NCBI RefSeq assembly: GCF_001423945.1
Contig: NZ_LMPU01000001.1
Span: 1,083-65,082 of the forward strand
DNA length: 64,000 bases
Direction of reading: 5' to 3'
Source of the DNA: Pedobacter sp. Leaf194
Lineage (GTDB): Bacteria; Bacteroidota; Bacteroidia; Sphingobacteriales; Sphingobacteriaceae
The position numbers were made by a program, and so were the translations under genes. The notes under the pieces are model-generated. The model was not told the origin of the DNA and did no database searches. It saw nothing but the letters and a program-made list of their open reading frames with translations. This document shows, piece after piece, positions 25,638 to 34,490 of this stretch. Numbering within the stretch: the stretch's first letter is position 1; the number at the start of each line of letters is the position of its first letter.

Positions 25638-26696
25638 AGAATTAATGTTTGGAAATGAACACTCCGGTGTTTATGGCGGTCGGTAGCCCCGCTATCGCCT
25701 GTAGCCTTGCTCGTTCCTCGCTTCGGGCTACCTGGCTCTATCGGGTTTAGAAACAGAGGCTTGTTGCCATACTTTTTTGATTGAAATAACGACCTCCTGC
25801 AATACTTTGTTCAATAGCCCCGACATAAGCGGAAATACTTTTGGCTGCAAATACCCTAAAATTTGTACAAACATTGCCCAAAAGATTGCAGTGTTGGCGG
25901 GACAGGACCAATTCGAAGAACTACTGCCCTTTGCGCTCCGAAATAGCAAGAAATTACGGGCGCTAAATTTTTAGTTTAACGTAAAAGTTGTCAGAATTAA
26001 TGTTTGGAAATGAACACTTTGGTGTTTATGGCGGCAGGTAGCCCCGCTATCGCCTGTAGCCTTGCTCGTTCCTCGCTTCGGGCTACCTGGCTCTATCGGG
26101 TTTAGAAACGAAGGTTTGTATATTAACCGAGCTACTTATTAAAATTTCGATGGCTTGGTCTGCATGCAATACTTTGTTCAATAGCCCCGACATAAGCGGA
26201 AATACTTTTGGTTGCAAATACCTTAAAATTTGTACAAACATTGGCCAAAAGATTGTAGTGTTGGCGGGACAGAACCCATTCCAAGAACTACTGCCCTTTG
26301 CGCTCCGAAATAGTAAAAAACTACAGGCGCTAAATTTTTAGTTTAACGTAAAAGTTGTCAGAATTAATGTTTGGAAATGAACACTCCGGTGTTTATGGCG
26401 GCAGGTAGCCCCGCTATCGCCTGTAGCCTTGCTCGTTCCTCGCTTCGGGCTACCTGGCTCTGTCTGGTTTCGAAAAAAAGGTTTGTTGCCATACTTTTTT
26501 GATTGAAATAACGACCTCCTGCAATACTTTGTTCAATAGCCCCGACATAAGCGGAAATACTTTTGGTTGCAAATACCTTAAAATTTGTACAAACATTGCC
26601 CAAAAGATTGCAGTGTTGGCGGGACAGAACCCATTCCAAAAACTACTGTCCTTTGCGCTCCGAAATAGTAAAAAACTAGAGGCGCTATACCTTTAA
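25638..26696. repeat. Three direct copies of a ~355-367 bp modular repeat
   Basis: Copies begin at 25638, 25993 and 26360 with AGAATTAATGTTTGGAAATG and follow each other directly. Each has a stem GGTAGCCC...GGGCTACC over the segment with TTGCTCGTTCCTCGC, a variable linker, then the common tail with CAATACTTTGTTCAATAGC through TTTGCGCTCC. The linker is the same in copies 1 and 3 and different in copy 2. Short frames inside (61-91 codons, on both strands) are carried by the repeat; I do not call them genes. Tail of copy 3 has drifted. Probably a dispersed genomic repeat. Function unknown. Confidence 0.85.
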
Positions 26697-26729
26697 CAAC
26701 AAATGCAAAAAAATTCCCGAACCGGCGCT

Positions 26730-28082
26730 TTATTGCTTCGTCAGCGCTTCCCAGATTACATCATATATTCCCGGCGCAGCGAGCTTTTTGTCTATTTTCC
26801 AATCCGTAATCAGAACAGGTTTAAATGCATCAGCCACGCCAATTCTTCCATGCGACCCTTTAACGAGCGTTGCATCGAGTGGAATTACATCCATCACATA
26901 TCTAAATCCCGACTTTTTTCTAAGCAGTTTATAGCCGGCACGAAGCTTAGATGACATGAACATTTCTACCGGGTCGTAACCGGGTTTTTTATGGATATCA
27001 ACACACCTTGCATAATCCGGTGCTTTAGAATCATCGAGCCAGAAATAATAAGTAAACCAGCTGTTTTCTTTCGCTGTAACCACAAAATCGCCCGAGCGTT
27101 CGTGATTAATATTGTGTTGTTCCTGTTCCTTTTTATCTAAAACCAAATCGACTCCGGGCGCATTTTTGAGCAGGGTTATTACCTGTTCGGTAACGCTTTT
27201 ATCATTTATGTAAACATGTGCAACCTGGTGATCGGCCACAACAAATGCTTTGGAAGCTCCGGGGTCCAGCAATTCTAAACCACGCTCTTCTCTAATCCCA
27301 ATTAAACCGTTTTCCCTAAAAATCCGGTTCAAATGTATCGGTTTGCTCACGGGTTCGATGCCGTACTCCGAAAGCAGAATAATTCTGGCGCCCTTTTTCT
27401 CGTGAAAGATAACCAGTTCTTCAACCAGCTTATCTATTTCAATTAATTCAGTGCTAATTTTACCTAAATCCGGACCAAATTTTTGGAGGCAATAATCTAA
27501 ATGCGGCAGGTAAATTAAGCTAAGGGTTGGGTTGTGCAGCTGCTCGGTTTCCATTGCGGCATCGGCAATCCACCGGCTCGATTTAATATTTGCGCCTGGT
27601 CCCCAGAATTGAAATAAAGGAAACTGTCCAAATTTTTGCTGTAAATGATCCCGAAGTTCGGCGGGTTGTGTATAGCAGTCGGGCAGTTTACGGCCATCTG
27701 CAAGGTAATTTGGACGTGGCGTTGCCGAATAATCGGCATTGGAATACATATTATACCACCAAAACATGTTAGCGCAGGTAAAAGATGGATCTACTTTTTT
27801 TGCGCTGTCCCAAATTTTTTCACCGTTAACAAGCTTGTTAGATTGTTTCCAGAATTTAATTTCACTGTCCACATTATCGTACCAGCCATTTCCAACAATA
27901 CCATTTTCCGAAGGATATTTTCCGGTAAGGAAGCTGGATTGCACGCTTGTAGTTACCGCTGGCAATAATGGCTCGATGTTGGTAAAATTCTTGCCTGCGA
28001 TATATTTTTTGAGGAAAGGCGTATGCTCGCCAATTACGGATGAAGATAAGCCAACGATATCTATAACAACTGTTTTATGCAT
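26730..28082 (-). CDS. eboF: EboF: alkaline-phosphatase-superfamily protein
   Basis: 450 residues. MHKTVVIDIVGLSSSVIGEH is the N-terminal metal site region, the nucleophile threonine sits in LPAVTTSVQSSFLTGKYPSENGIVG, GWYDN follows, and a later site is in HGRIGVADAFKPVL. This is the nucleotide pyrophosphatase/phosphodiesterase type in the alkaline phosphatase superfamily. As last gene of the ebo operon, 3 bases after eboE, it should hydrolyse a phosphoester or diphosphate intermediate of the unknown ebo product. Name assigned by family and position. Confidence 0.85.
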   Translation of the reverse strand: MHKTVVIDIVGLSSSVIGEHTPFLKKYIAGKNFTNIEPLLPAVTTSVQSSFLTGKYPSENGIVGNGWYDNVDSEIKFWKQSNKLVNGEKIWDSAKKVDPSFTCANMFWWYNMYSNADYSATPRPNYLADGRKLPDCYTQPAELRDHLQQKFGQFPLFQFWGPGANIKSSRWIADAAMETEQLHNPTLSLIYLPHLDYCLQKFGPDLGKISTELIEIDKLVEELVIFHEKKGARIILLSEYGIEPVSKPIHLNRIFRENGLIGIREERGLELLDPGASKAFVVADHQVAHVYINDKSVTEQVITLLKNAPGVDLVLDKKEQEQHNINHERSGDFVVTAKENSWFTYYFWLDDSKAPDYARCVDIHKKPGYDPVEMFMSSKLRAGYKLLRKKSGFRYVMDVIPLDATLVKGSHGRIGVADAFKPVLITDWKIDKKLAAPGIYDVIWEALTKQ

Positions 28083-28085
28083 AAC

Positions 28086-29261
28086 TTAAGATTCTAAAAT
28101 ATTTTTTACCCAACGCAATTCGCGTATAATCGAATCGTTTAGAGGTGCCTTTAATGCTGCCGGAAGCACTTCCCAGGTGTAAGTTTCTACCTCCAAGTGG
28201 TTTGTAAAGGGATTTTTTTTATGATAATCCAAAACGGATTTAATGTCTGCCTGGGTAGACTGCACTAAGCCCATGTCTTCAACAAAAATCGGCACATGAA
28301 AATGCGCCCGCCATTCTCTGGCATTTGTATTTTCTTTATCAGCCAAAGCATTCGATAAATCCGGATAACGGATTAAGCGCCCATCATGCTGTTGCGCAAT
28401 TACCTGGTGCAAATAGGTCGGCTCATCAAATCGGCCAAGCGCATTAATCACCAGATTTCTTTCTTCAGCAACCTCAGGTAATTTAGCCTTCAAAGCTGCA
28501 CTAATCTGGATTTTTCCTACAGAAATTCCTTTAGCTTTCAGTTCATCAATAATTTCAGCATGCGGCTCATAACCGATCGCAAAATGGCAAACATCATAAC
28601 ATAAACAAATGTGTTTTCGTATCACGTCGCCGGTTAGCTTACCGGATTGTAGCAAAACATTTTCATACCAGTCGACAAATTCGGGCCCCGATTCTAAGAA
28701 GCCATCTGGTTCCGGCTCAATATCCAGGTGGAGGGTTTTTCCGCTCTTCGCTTTAATTGTGCTCAATTCTTCGGCAACTTTTAAAATATGGTTGGTCGCG
28801 GCAATGGTGGCAACTTTGCGCTCTTGCAGGTCAGAAAACCATGGTTTATAACTCAAAGGAGAAGTTGAAATCCCGCCGTCTATCCCTTCAGGAATAAGCT
28901 CTGCAAGAATGTGAAATAAGCGAATGGTATACTCAAGGCGTTCAGTGGTTGTCCAGTCGGGCGCATGAACCTGATCTTTTACCCTCGTGTGGTGGAAGCC
29001 TCCATAAGGAAATCCGTTCATGGTAAATACATATCCACCATTATCGTTTAGCCATTTTTTAAATTCATGCAGATGATTCGCCTCTAAAATTTCGATGCTT
29101 GCAAGGTTAGACAGGCGTAGCCCGATACCCATTGGTTGCTCTGGAGATAATGCCGCTTTTAAAACCGGAAAGCTATCTGTTAAAACTGAAAAATGTGCCG
29201 CCCAGCTTTCACCTGCATAAATATTTGTACAGAAAGTTAAATGTGCTGAATTAATTTCCAT
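28086..29261 (-). CDS. eboE: EboE: xylose-isomerase-like TIM-barrel protein
   Basis: 391 residues. AP-endonuclease-2/xylose-isomerase-type barrel, with LHLDIEPEPDGFLES near 195, HICLCYDVCHFAIGYEP near 220 and HFHVPIFVEDM near 325 providing likely metal-binding acids and histidines. Known in the ebo operon as the metabolite traffic protein EboE. Overlaps eboD by 11 bases and is followed 3 bases later by eboF, so translation is coupled. Role in the pathway not established. Confidence 0.87.
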   Translation of the reverse strand: MEINSAHLTFCTNIYAGESWAAHFSVLTDSFPVLKAALSPEQPMGIGLRLSNLASIEILEANHLHEFKKWLNDNGGYVFTMNGFPYGGFHHTRVKDQVHAPDWTTTERLEYTIRLFHILAELIPEGIDGGISTSPLSYKPWFSDLQERKVATIAATNHILKVAEELSTIKAKSGKTLHLDIEPEPDGFLESGPEFVDWYENVLLQSGKLTGDVIRKHICLCYDVCHFAIGYEPHAEIIDELKAKGISVGKIQISAALKAKLPEVAEERNLVINALGRFDEPTYLHQVIAQQHDGRLIRYPDLSNALADKENTNAREWRAHFHVPIFVEDMGLVQSTQADIKSVLDYHKKNPFTNHLEVETYTWEVLPAALKAPLNDSIIRELRWVKNILES

Positions 29262-30432
29262 AACAGTTATTTGTAGATTGAAGATTTGCCTGATGGTTGA
29301 GTGTTTCCGCAGCCTGTTTTAACAATGCTGTGTCCATTTCATGAACTTCCTCTCCGCTACCAATTCCTGTTAACAAAGTAATGGTTAACTCGCCACCCAA
29401 ATGCTCCCTAAACTCTTCCAGGCCTTGTAAAATCGGACTATCGCCATTACTTACCTGTAACAATGGATGTGTGCATTCAAATCCTAGCACCTGGATCAGT
29501 TTTATAATCCTTTGCGCATCAGCTTCGCTTATCCTTCCGGATAATTGTGCGTAAACCGTATCTAGCGCAATGCCCATAGCCACGGCTTCTCCATGCCTGA
29601 TTTCGAAATTGCTGAGGTACTCCAGCTTATGGGCGCTCCAGTGACCAAAATCGAGCGGGCGGGCAGAACCGCTTTCGAAGGGGTCGCCGCTTCTGATGTG
29701 CTCCATGTGCAATTTTGCACACTTCCATATCTGATAATTCATTGCCTCCATGTTGCGGTTTGCCATTGCTTCGGCATTTGCTTCAAGCCATTCGAAAAAT
29801 TCTCTGTCTTTAATTAAAGCTACTTTTATCGCTTCGGCAATGCCTGAACGCCAATCGCGATCAGATAAAGTGCGCAGGAATAAAGCATCATTAAAAACGG
29901 CTACAGGTGGTGAAAACGTACCTAAAAAATTCTTTTTATTAAAATAATTGATGCCATTTTTTACGCCGACACCCGAATCGTTTTGCGATAAAACTGTTGT
30001 TGGGATGCGGATATGTTTAATGCCACGGTGCGAAACATTTGCCGCATAGCCAACCATATCAAGCACAGCGCCGCCGCCAATGGCCGCTATAAATGAATGA
30101 CGATCGATACCGTAAGTGTTTACCGCCTCCAATACTTTATCAAAATATTGTGTCTCGTTTTTTACGACCTCGCCCCCCGGGATAACCAGAAAATCACTAA
30201 CCAAATGTGTGTGATTGTATTTTTCGAAGTAATTTTTTATCGATGCCTTTAAATCAGGATGTGCATTTACAACACCCTCATCTAATACGAAAAAAATCTT
30301 TTTTGCCGCCTTTGCCGGGTTTAAACCAGCCAGAAAGTTGTTAAATAAATCATTTTCAACCGAAAAAAGCGAAGAGGTAAAGAAGACATTAAAGTTGTAT
30401 TGAACAGTAAAGCTTTGTTGTAAATGTTCCAT
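29251..30432 (-). CDS. eboD: EboD: 3-dehydroquinate synthase-like sugar phosphate cyclase
   Basis: 393 residues in the sugar-phosphate cyclase superfamily. NAD-binding AAIGGGAVLDMVGYAA near 115 and PTTVLSQNDSGVGVKNGIN near 145; zinc ligands are in GIAEAIKVAL near 199, GHWSAHKLEY near 262 and RHGEAVAMG near 280. GVGVKNGIN and GHWSAHKLE differ from GGKTgVN and FGHTfGHAiE of true AroB, marking the EboD branch. The expected product is a cyclitol, feeding the UbiA-type prenyltransferase EboC. Confidence 0.9.
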   Translation of the reverse strand: MEHLQQSFTVQYNFNVFFTSSLFSVENDLFNNFLAGLNPAKAAKKIFFVLDEGVVNAHPDLKASIKNYFEKYNHTHLVSDFLVIPGGEVVKNETQYFDKVLEAVNTYGIDRHSFIAAIGGGAVLDMVGYAANVSHRGIKHIRIPTTVLSQNDSGVGVKNGINYFNKKNFLGTFSPPVAVFNDALFLRTLSDRDWRSGIAEAIKVALIKDREFFEWLEANAEAMANRNMEAMNYQIWKCAKLHMEHIRSGDPFESGSARPLDFGHWSAHKLEYLSNFEIRHGEAVAMGIALDTVYAQLSGRISEADAQRIIKLIQVLGFECTHPLLQVSNGDSPILQGLEEFREHLGGELTITLLTGIGSGEEVHEMDTALLKQAAETLNHQANLQSTNNCYGN

Positions 30433-30467
30433 ATAAAGTGGATAATCTTTTTGCTAAAGTTAAGAAA

Positions 30468-31352
30468 TCAGGTAACAGCGAATAATTTCGAGAGCCAGAT
30501 AGATAAGGGCAACAATGCCGCGATGATGAAAGCGAGCAACAATGCATCGAAAGTTACCGCCCAGGCGGCGTCCATCAAAATTAAGGAGATAACACCTGCC
30601 TTTACTGCGCCACCAATATTTTTCCCGATGGGGTTTTTAATGGCTTTGGATAATGGCCTGAATATCATCCAGGCGAAAGGTAAAAGAAAAAGCAGCGACC
30701 ATAACAAACGGTCGTTTGTAAAACTAAACCAGGCAATACTGCCAATCACAACTGCGTATAAAACCGCCGCCAGATAAAGGTTCTTCGTATTGCCGCCATG
30801 TACCTCTCCACGGCTCGTCATGGTTATCGAAAAGATATAAATCACCGGAATTATAGCCAGTAAATAATGTTGTTGCAACATAGCCGGCACAATGCTTAAA
30901 CCGAGCAATAGGTTTAAACCACGGCAAATGCCCATTGTTAGCGGACCGAAAAAAGGATGGTGCTTGCCAATCTTATTGTATAGTAATGCAAAGCAACTTA
31001 CACCAAACGCCAGTAAGCCTGAAGTTGAACTTGTTAAGGCTGCAAGCACAATTCCCGAAATCAGCAATGCTGTTCCTAAAATGGTTGCATTCGTTAAACT
31101 GATTATTCCGCTCGGTATTGCACGTTCCGGCCTCTCAGTTTTATCAAGTTCGGCATCAAAAACATCGTTAAACACAATACCGCCACCATACAAACAGGCG
31201 GTGGAAAGGCATAGACAAAATATTGTTAGCCAGGGCGTACCGTTGCCGTTAATCAGAATACCTGAAATGGCAATACCGGCAAGAATATCTGCAACCGATG
31301 TTACAATGTTTGCAGGGCGCATGATGCGCAGGTAAGCGAATAATTTTCCCAA
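30468..31352 (-). CDS. eboC: EboC: UbiA-family prenyltransferase
   Basis: 294 residues, eight to nine membrane helices. First aspartate motif FNDVFDAELDKTERPERAI near residue 65 (NDxxDxxxD, binds prenyl diphosphate with Mg) and a second site where the usual DxxxD is TSRGEVHGGNTKN near 183, the EboC pattern. Transfers a prenyl chain in the inner membrane; the acceptor is inferred to be the EboD-made cyclitol. Lies 35 bases after eboD's start side and 6 bases after eboB. Confidence 0.9.
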   Translation of the reverse strand: MGKLFAYLRIMRPANIVTSVADILAGIAISGILINGNGTPWLTIFCLCLSTACLYGGGIVFNDVFDAELDKTERPERAIPSGIISLTNATILGTALLISGIVLAALTSSTSGLLAFGVSCFALLYNKIGKHHPFFGPLTMGICRGLNLLLGLSIVPAMLQQHYLLAIIPVIYIFSITMTSRGEVHGGNTKNLYLAAVLYAVVIGSIAWFSFTNDRLLWSLLFLLPFAWMIFRPLSKAIKNPIGKNIGGAVKAGVISLILMDAAWAVTFDALLLAFIIAALLPLSIWLSKLFAVT

Positions 31353-31358
31353 GGCTAC

Positions 31359-32345
31359 TTAACTGATAATGATCGAAGATTTATCTGTACGGGGCTGTTG
31401 CCCGCCACGTAAAATGGTATTGCCTTCAAATTTTTCTGTCTGGTCTATGTTTTTAGGCGCCGTAAAATCAGCTTCGTCTATTTGTCCGCTTTGCGCAAAC
31501 GCGGTAATGGCATTGCGGTAAGTTACCAGTTCTATATCCGCATCGCTTATGCCTTTCAGCTTCATTAACGCCGCAGTTTTAGGCACTGCCAAGGGGTCGC
31601 TTATGCCCCAATCGGCAGCAGAATTTACCATTATGCGTTCCGAACCATATTGTTTTACGATTTCCACCATCCGTTCATTGCCCATTTTTGTAAATGGATA
31701 GATGGTAAAAGCCGCAAAGAAACCCCGATCTAAAACCTCTTTTACTGTTTCCTCATTGTTATGGTCGATGATGATTTGATAAGGATCCAAACCATGTTCC
31801 AAGGCAATATCCATGCTGCGCTGGGTTCCCTTTTTCTTATCACGGTGCGGCGTATGGATTTGAACCGGAAGGCCGGCTTCTTTCGCCAGTTCCAATTGCT
31901 GGCGGTAGTACTTTTCTTCGGCAGCGGTTTGGTCATCAAAACCAATTTCACCGATACCTACAACACCTTCCTTATAAATAAACAGAGGCAAGATTTCCAT
32001 TACCTGTTCAGCAAGTGCCTCGTTATTCGCTTCGCGAGAGTTTAGGCCAATGGTGCAATAATGTTTAATGCCAAATTGCGAAGAGCGGAACCGCTCCCAA
32101 CCGATGAGACTGCTGTAATAATCTCTGAAACTATCCAGACCGGTTCGTGGCTGCCCCAACCAGAAGGCCGGCTCAATCAGCGCAACAACACCGGCATCAG
32201 CCATGGCCTGGTAATCATCGGTTGTGCGGGAAGTCATGTGCACATGCGGATCGAAAAACTTCATTTCCTTTACGGCACTGATATCAAAGGCCTCAGGTTC
32301 ACCCATCATCGCCTTATCTCTTTCAATTGAATTGCTGCAACACAT
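31359..32345 (-). CDS. eboB: EboB: TatD-family metal hydrolase
   Basis: 328 residues. Amidohydrolase/TatD barrel: FFDPHVHMTSRT near residue 32 (HxH), GEIGFDD near 148, PVQIHTPHRDKK near 171, IIIDHNNEE near 199, and NSAADWGISDP near 251, giving a two-metal site. The start is uncertain: ATG at 32345, 32309 or 32306 are in frame, and the first 12 codons may not be translated. In ebo operons it is paired with EboC and EboD; the substrate is unknown. Confidence 0.87.
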   Translation of the reverse strand: MCCSNSIERDKAMMGEPEAFDISAVKEMKFFDPHVHMTSRTTDDYQAMADAGVVALIEPAFWLGQPRTGLDSFRDYYSSLIGWERFRSSQFGIKHYCTIGLNSREANNEALAEQVMEILPLFIYKEGVVGIGEIGFDDQTAAEEKYYRQQLELAKEAGLPVQIHTPHRDKKKGTQRSMDIALEHGLDPYQIIIDHNNEETVKEVLDRGFFAAFTIYPFTKMGNERMVEIVKQYGSERIMVNSAADWGISDPLAVPKTAALMKLKGISDADIELVTYRNAITAFAQSGQIDEADFTAPKNIDQTEKFEGNTILRGGQQPRTDKSSIIIS

Positions 32346-32378
32346 TTTATAACATTTTAATTTGTAGTCGGATTTTTT

Positions 32379-33209
32379 CTATTTACCTGACGTGCTAAGT
32401 TCGGGAATTTGGCTGATATATGCTTTAGCGGGTGCATAATCAGACTTAGAAATGGCAAGTGCAATGGCTTCATGTTCTGCCTTATCATGATTATTTAAAC
32501 CAATCTTAATGGCTTCGAAAATCTGTTCATTTATAAAGGGACCAGTTAACCGCCACAATTCCGGGTTTACTTTTCGCCCGGCGGCATAGCGCTCACGGGC
32601 ATAATCACTCAGTGTTAAAGCAAGCTGTTCGTTGGCACGCACCTCTAAACCATTTATTTTGCAAATGTTTTTCTCAGTAAAGAAGGCTTTTAAAACCAAT
32701 TGGTTCCAGGCAGCCTCATCAAGGTATGCTGAAGGATAAGGATTGTTTTCCATTATCGATTCCAAAACCGAACCAATATTGCTTCTGATACCTTCAGCAC
32801 ATCTTTTCACCCAGGTTGTTGGTTCAGCTAAAAAAGGCAATGCCGAATACAAAGCCACGGCTTCATTCATTTCTGCAGCTAAAAACAACTGTTCGATAAG
32901 CGGATGTGATTTTTCAGCATCAGTAAAACTCTGAATGCTCAGCAGCCAGACCCTGGCCAACCTATCAATACTCCAATCGATTACATATGCTATCCCTGCT
33001 GCTTCGGCGCTTTGCTTTTGCAAATCTGAAACCCGCAGGCGAGCTTTTCCTGTTTTCCGGGGGAGCATTACAAAAGCCTGCCCTAATTTGTTGATTTCAC
33101 CGGCAGAACCCGCCATTTTAAGCCATTCGAACGCACTTTGCTCGGTATTATCTTCTATAATGTTTAAAAGCAGTTCATTTATATTCCCAAAATCATCACT
33201 AATCGCCAT
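32379..33209 (-). CDS. eboA: EboA family protein
   Basis: 276 residues from ATG 33209 (MAISDDFGNINEL); the open frame extends 9 bases further. Mostly alpha-helical, no signal peptide, with NPELWRLTGPFINEQIFEAI and a repeat-like helical C-terminus. EboA is a signature protein of the ebo cluster with no known activity. First of the six ebo genes here, 16 bases after the TMEM220-like gene. Confidence 0.82.
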   Translation of the reverse strand: MAISDDFGNINELLLNIIEDNTEQSAFEWLKMAGSAGEINKLGQAFVMLPRKTGKARLRVSDLQKQSAEAAGIAYVIDWSIDRLARVWLLSIQSFTDAEKSHPLIEQLFLAAEMNEAVALYSALPFLAEPTTWVKRCAEGIRSNIGSVLESIMENNPYPSAYLDEAAWNQLVLKAFFTEKNICKINGLEVRANEQLALTLSDYARERYAAGRKVNPELWRLTGPFINEQIFEAIKIGLNNHDKAEHEAIALAISKSDYAPAKAYISQIPELSTSGK

Positions 33210-33225
33210 AACAAACACGTTTTAT

Positions 33226-33606
33226 TTATGCAAAAACCCCTGTCGTAACCAAATAGTTTATCAGCAAGGCACCGGCAACAATAAGCAATCCGAAAAACTC
33301 CCGGGTTTGCTCTATGTAAGGTTTTGTAGCCTGCATGCTTTCTACCAAACTTGGCTTGTTGTACTTTGTAATCCAATCGCGGACGCCATCCTTTGCAAAG
33401 AAAATTTTAGTTGCATAGATTAAGTAAAATGCAATTAAAGCAAGGTAAACGTAAGGATAAAATAACCCCGCAGCAGCCAGGCCACAACAAATTGCGGCAG
33501 CCATATAAATCGGAACCCATAGCCAAGAGTCTTTATCATTGAGGTTAACGTAGGCAAAACCGATAAAGGAAATGCAGAAAATTACATTAAGTATTATTAA
33601 AATCAT
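33226..33606 (-). CDS. TMEM220-like membrane protein
   Basis: 126 residues with four hydrophobic helices (near 3-22, 30-47, 49-68, 103-120). FAYVNLNDKDSWLWVPIYMAAA and the short loop with KDGVRDWITKYNKPS fit the transmembrane family 220 of bacteria and animals. Function unknown. It heads the ebo operon and lies 16 bases before eboA, so it may serve the same pathway in the membrane. Confidence 0.72.
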   Translation of the reverse strand: MILIILNVIFCISFIGFAYVNLNDKDSWLWVPIYMAAAICCGLAAAGLFYPYVYLALIAFYLIYATKIFFAKDGVRDWITKYNKPSLVESMQATKPYIEQTREFFGLLIVAGALLINYLVTTGVFA

Positions 33607-33654
33607 TTAAATATATTTCTAAAGGAGTAAGCTAAATCGATTTTCTTTGCTTAA

Positions 33655-33662
33655 CAAAGTTA
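33655..33662 (-). promoter_or_regulatory. -7 box of the TMEM220-ebo operon
   Basis: TAACTTTG on the minus strand (TAnnTTTG), about 50 bases before the TMEM220-like start. The -33 box is weak. Confidence 0.5.
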
Positions 33663-33791
33663 TTTAATTCGAATACTATTTTACACTAAAGATTGTAAAT
33701 TATATATAGCTTTAAAAGTTTATGACAAAAATATCGGGATAAGAATATGTACTATGACTCCTTGTAATTAAGCAAACCGCCAAATGCGAAA

Positions 33792-33824
33792 CAAAAAAAG
33801 GAGTACAATCGCACTCCTTTTAAT
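33792..33824 (-). terminator. Terminator of the OmpA-like lipoprotein gene
   Basis: AAAGGAGT and ACTCCTTT form a stem with a short loop at 33798-33820; on the minus strand the stem is followed by a T run. Confidence 0.8.
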
Positions 33825-33843
33825 TATCATTCACTAAGATAGG

Positions 33844-34377
33844 TTATTGCTGAACTTTAATCTCTGTTCTCCTGTTCAACATTCTGCCTTCTTCGCTATC
33901 GTTACTGGTAATCGGATCTTTTTCTCCGTGTCCAACAATGGTAAAGTTAGCAGCTTTAAGGCCTGCATTTACAAAATATGACTTTACCGAGTTTGCCCTG
34001 TCTTCAGATAACGACAAATTATGTTCGGGTGTGCCTTCTGCGGATGAGTAACCGTTTAAGACAAATTTAGTATCTGGCGATTTTTTCATTTCTGTTACGG
34101 CTTTATCCAAAATAGAGAATGATGCTGTTTTTAAAACAGAAGAGTTAAACTCAAACTGAATGTTATCCAAATTAAAATTAGGTTTATCTACCGGAGCAGG
34201 TTGTTCGGCTTCTTTTTGCGGCGCTGGTTCGGGCTTTTTCTCTTCAATAGGAGGAGCCGGTTTTGCAACAGGCGCCGGATCAGGCTTGGTCACCATTTTC
34301 TTTGCTTTACAAGCGTACATGGTGATTACTGATAGTCCGATGAGCGCAGAAAATAAATAGTTCTTAATAAAATTCAT
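33844..34377 (-). CDS. OmpA-family (Pal-like) lipoprotein
   Basis: 177 residues. The signal peptide ends in lipobox YAC (C23), then a proline-lysine-glutamate-rich linker (residues 30-68) spanning the periplasm, then an OmpA C-terminal domain with IQFEFNSSVLKTASF, NGYSSAEGTPEHNLSLSEDRANSV and GHGEKDPITSNDSEEGRMLNRRTEI, which binds meso-diaminopimelate of peptidoglycan (the NxxLSxxRA-like segment is present). Ties the outer membrane to the wall. Single gene with its own terminator. Confidence 0.93.
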   Translation of the reverse strand: MNFIKNYLFSALIGLSVITMYACKAKKMVTKPDPAPVAKPAPPIEEKKPEPAPQKEAEQPAPVDKPNFNLDNIQFEFNSSVLKTASFSILDKAVTEMKKSPDTKFVLNGYSSAEGTPEHNLSLSEDRANSVKSYFVNAGLKAANFTIVGHGEKDPITSNDSEEGRMLNRRTEIKVQQ

Positions 34378-34490
34378 TTTTAACAGGTAATAGGGTTTCT
34401 GATTTTTTAAATAATAACGGCTTTTTTAGCGATAACTTATCCAAATGTAAAAACTAGCTATCTGTAACCTGTTAATGTGCCAGAAAATAT

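Noticed and set aside
25777..26696. Three short frames with the shared peptide NTLFNSPDISGN and the antisense 91-codon frame
   Set aside because: They lie entirely in the repeats, occur on both strands and follow the repeat; no start or ribosome site stands out.
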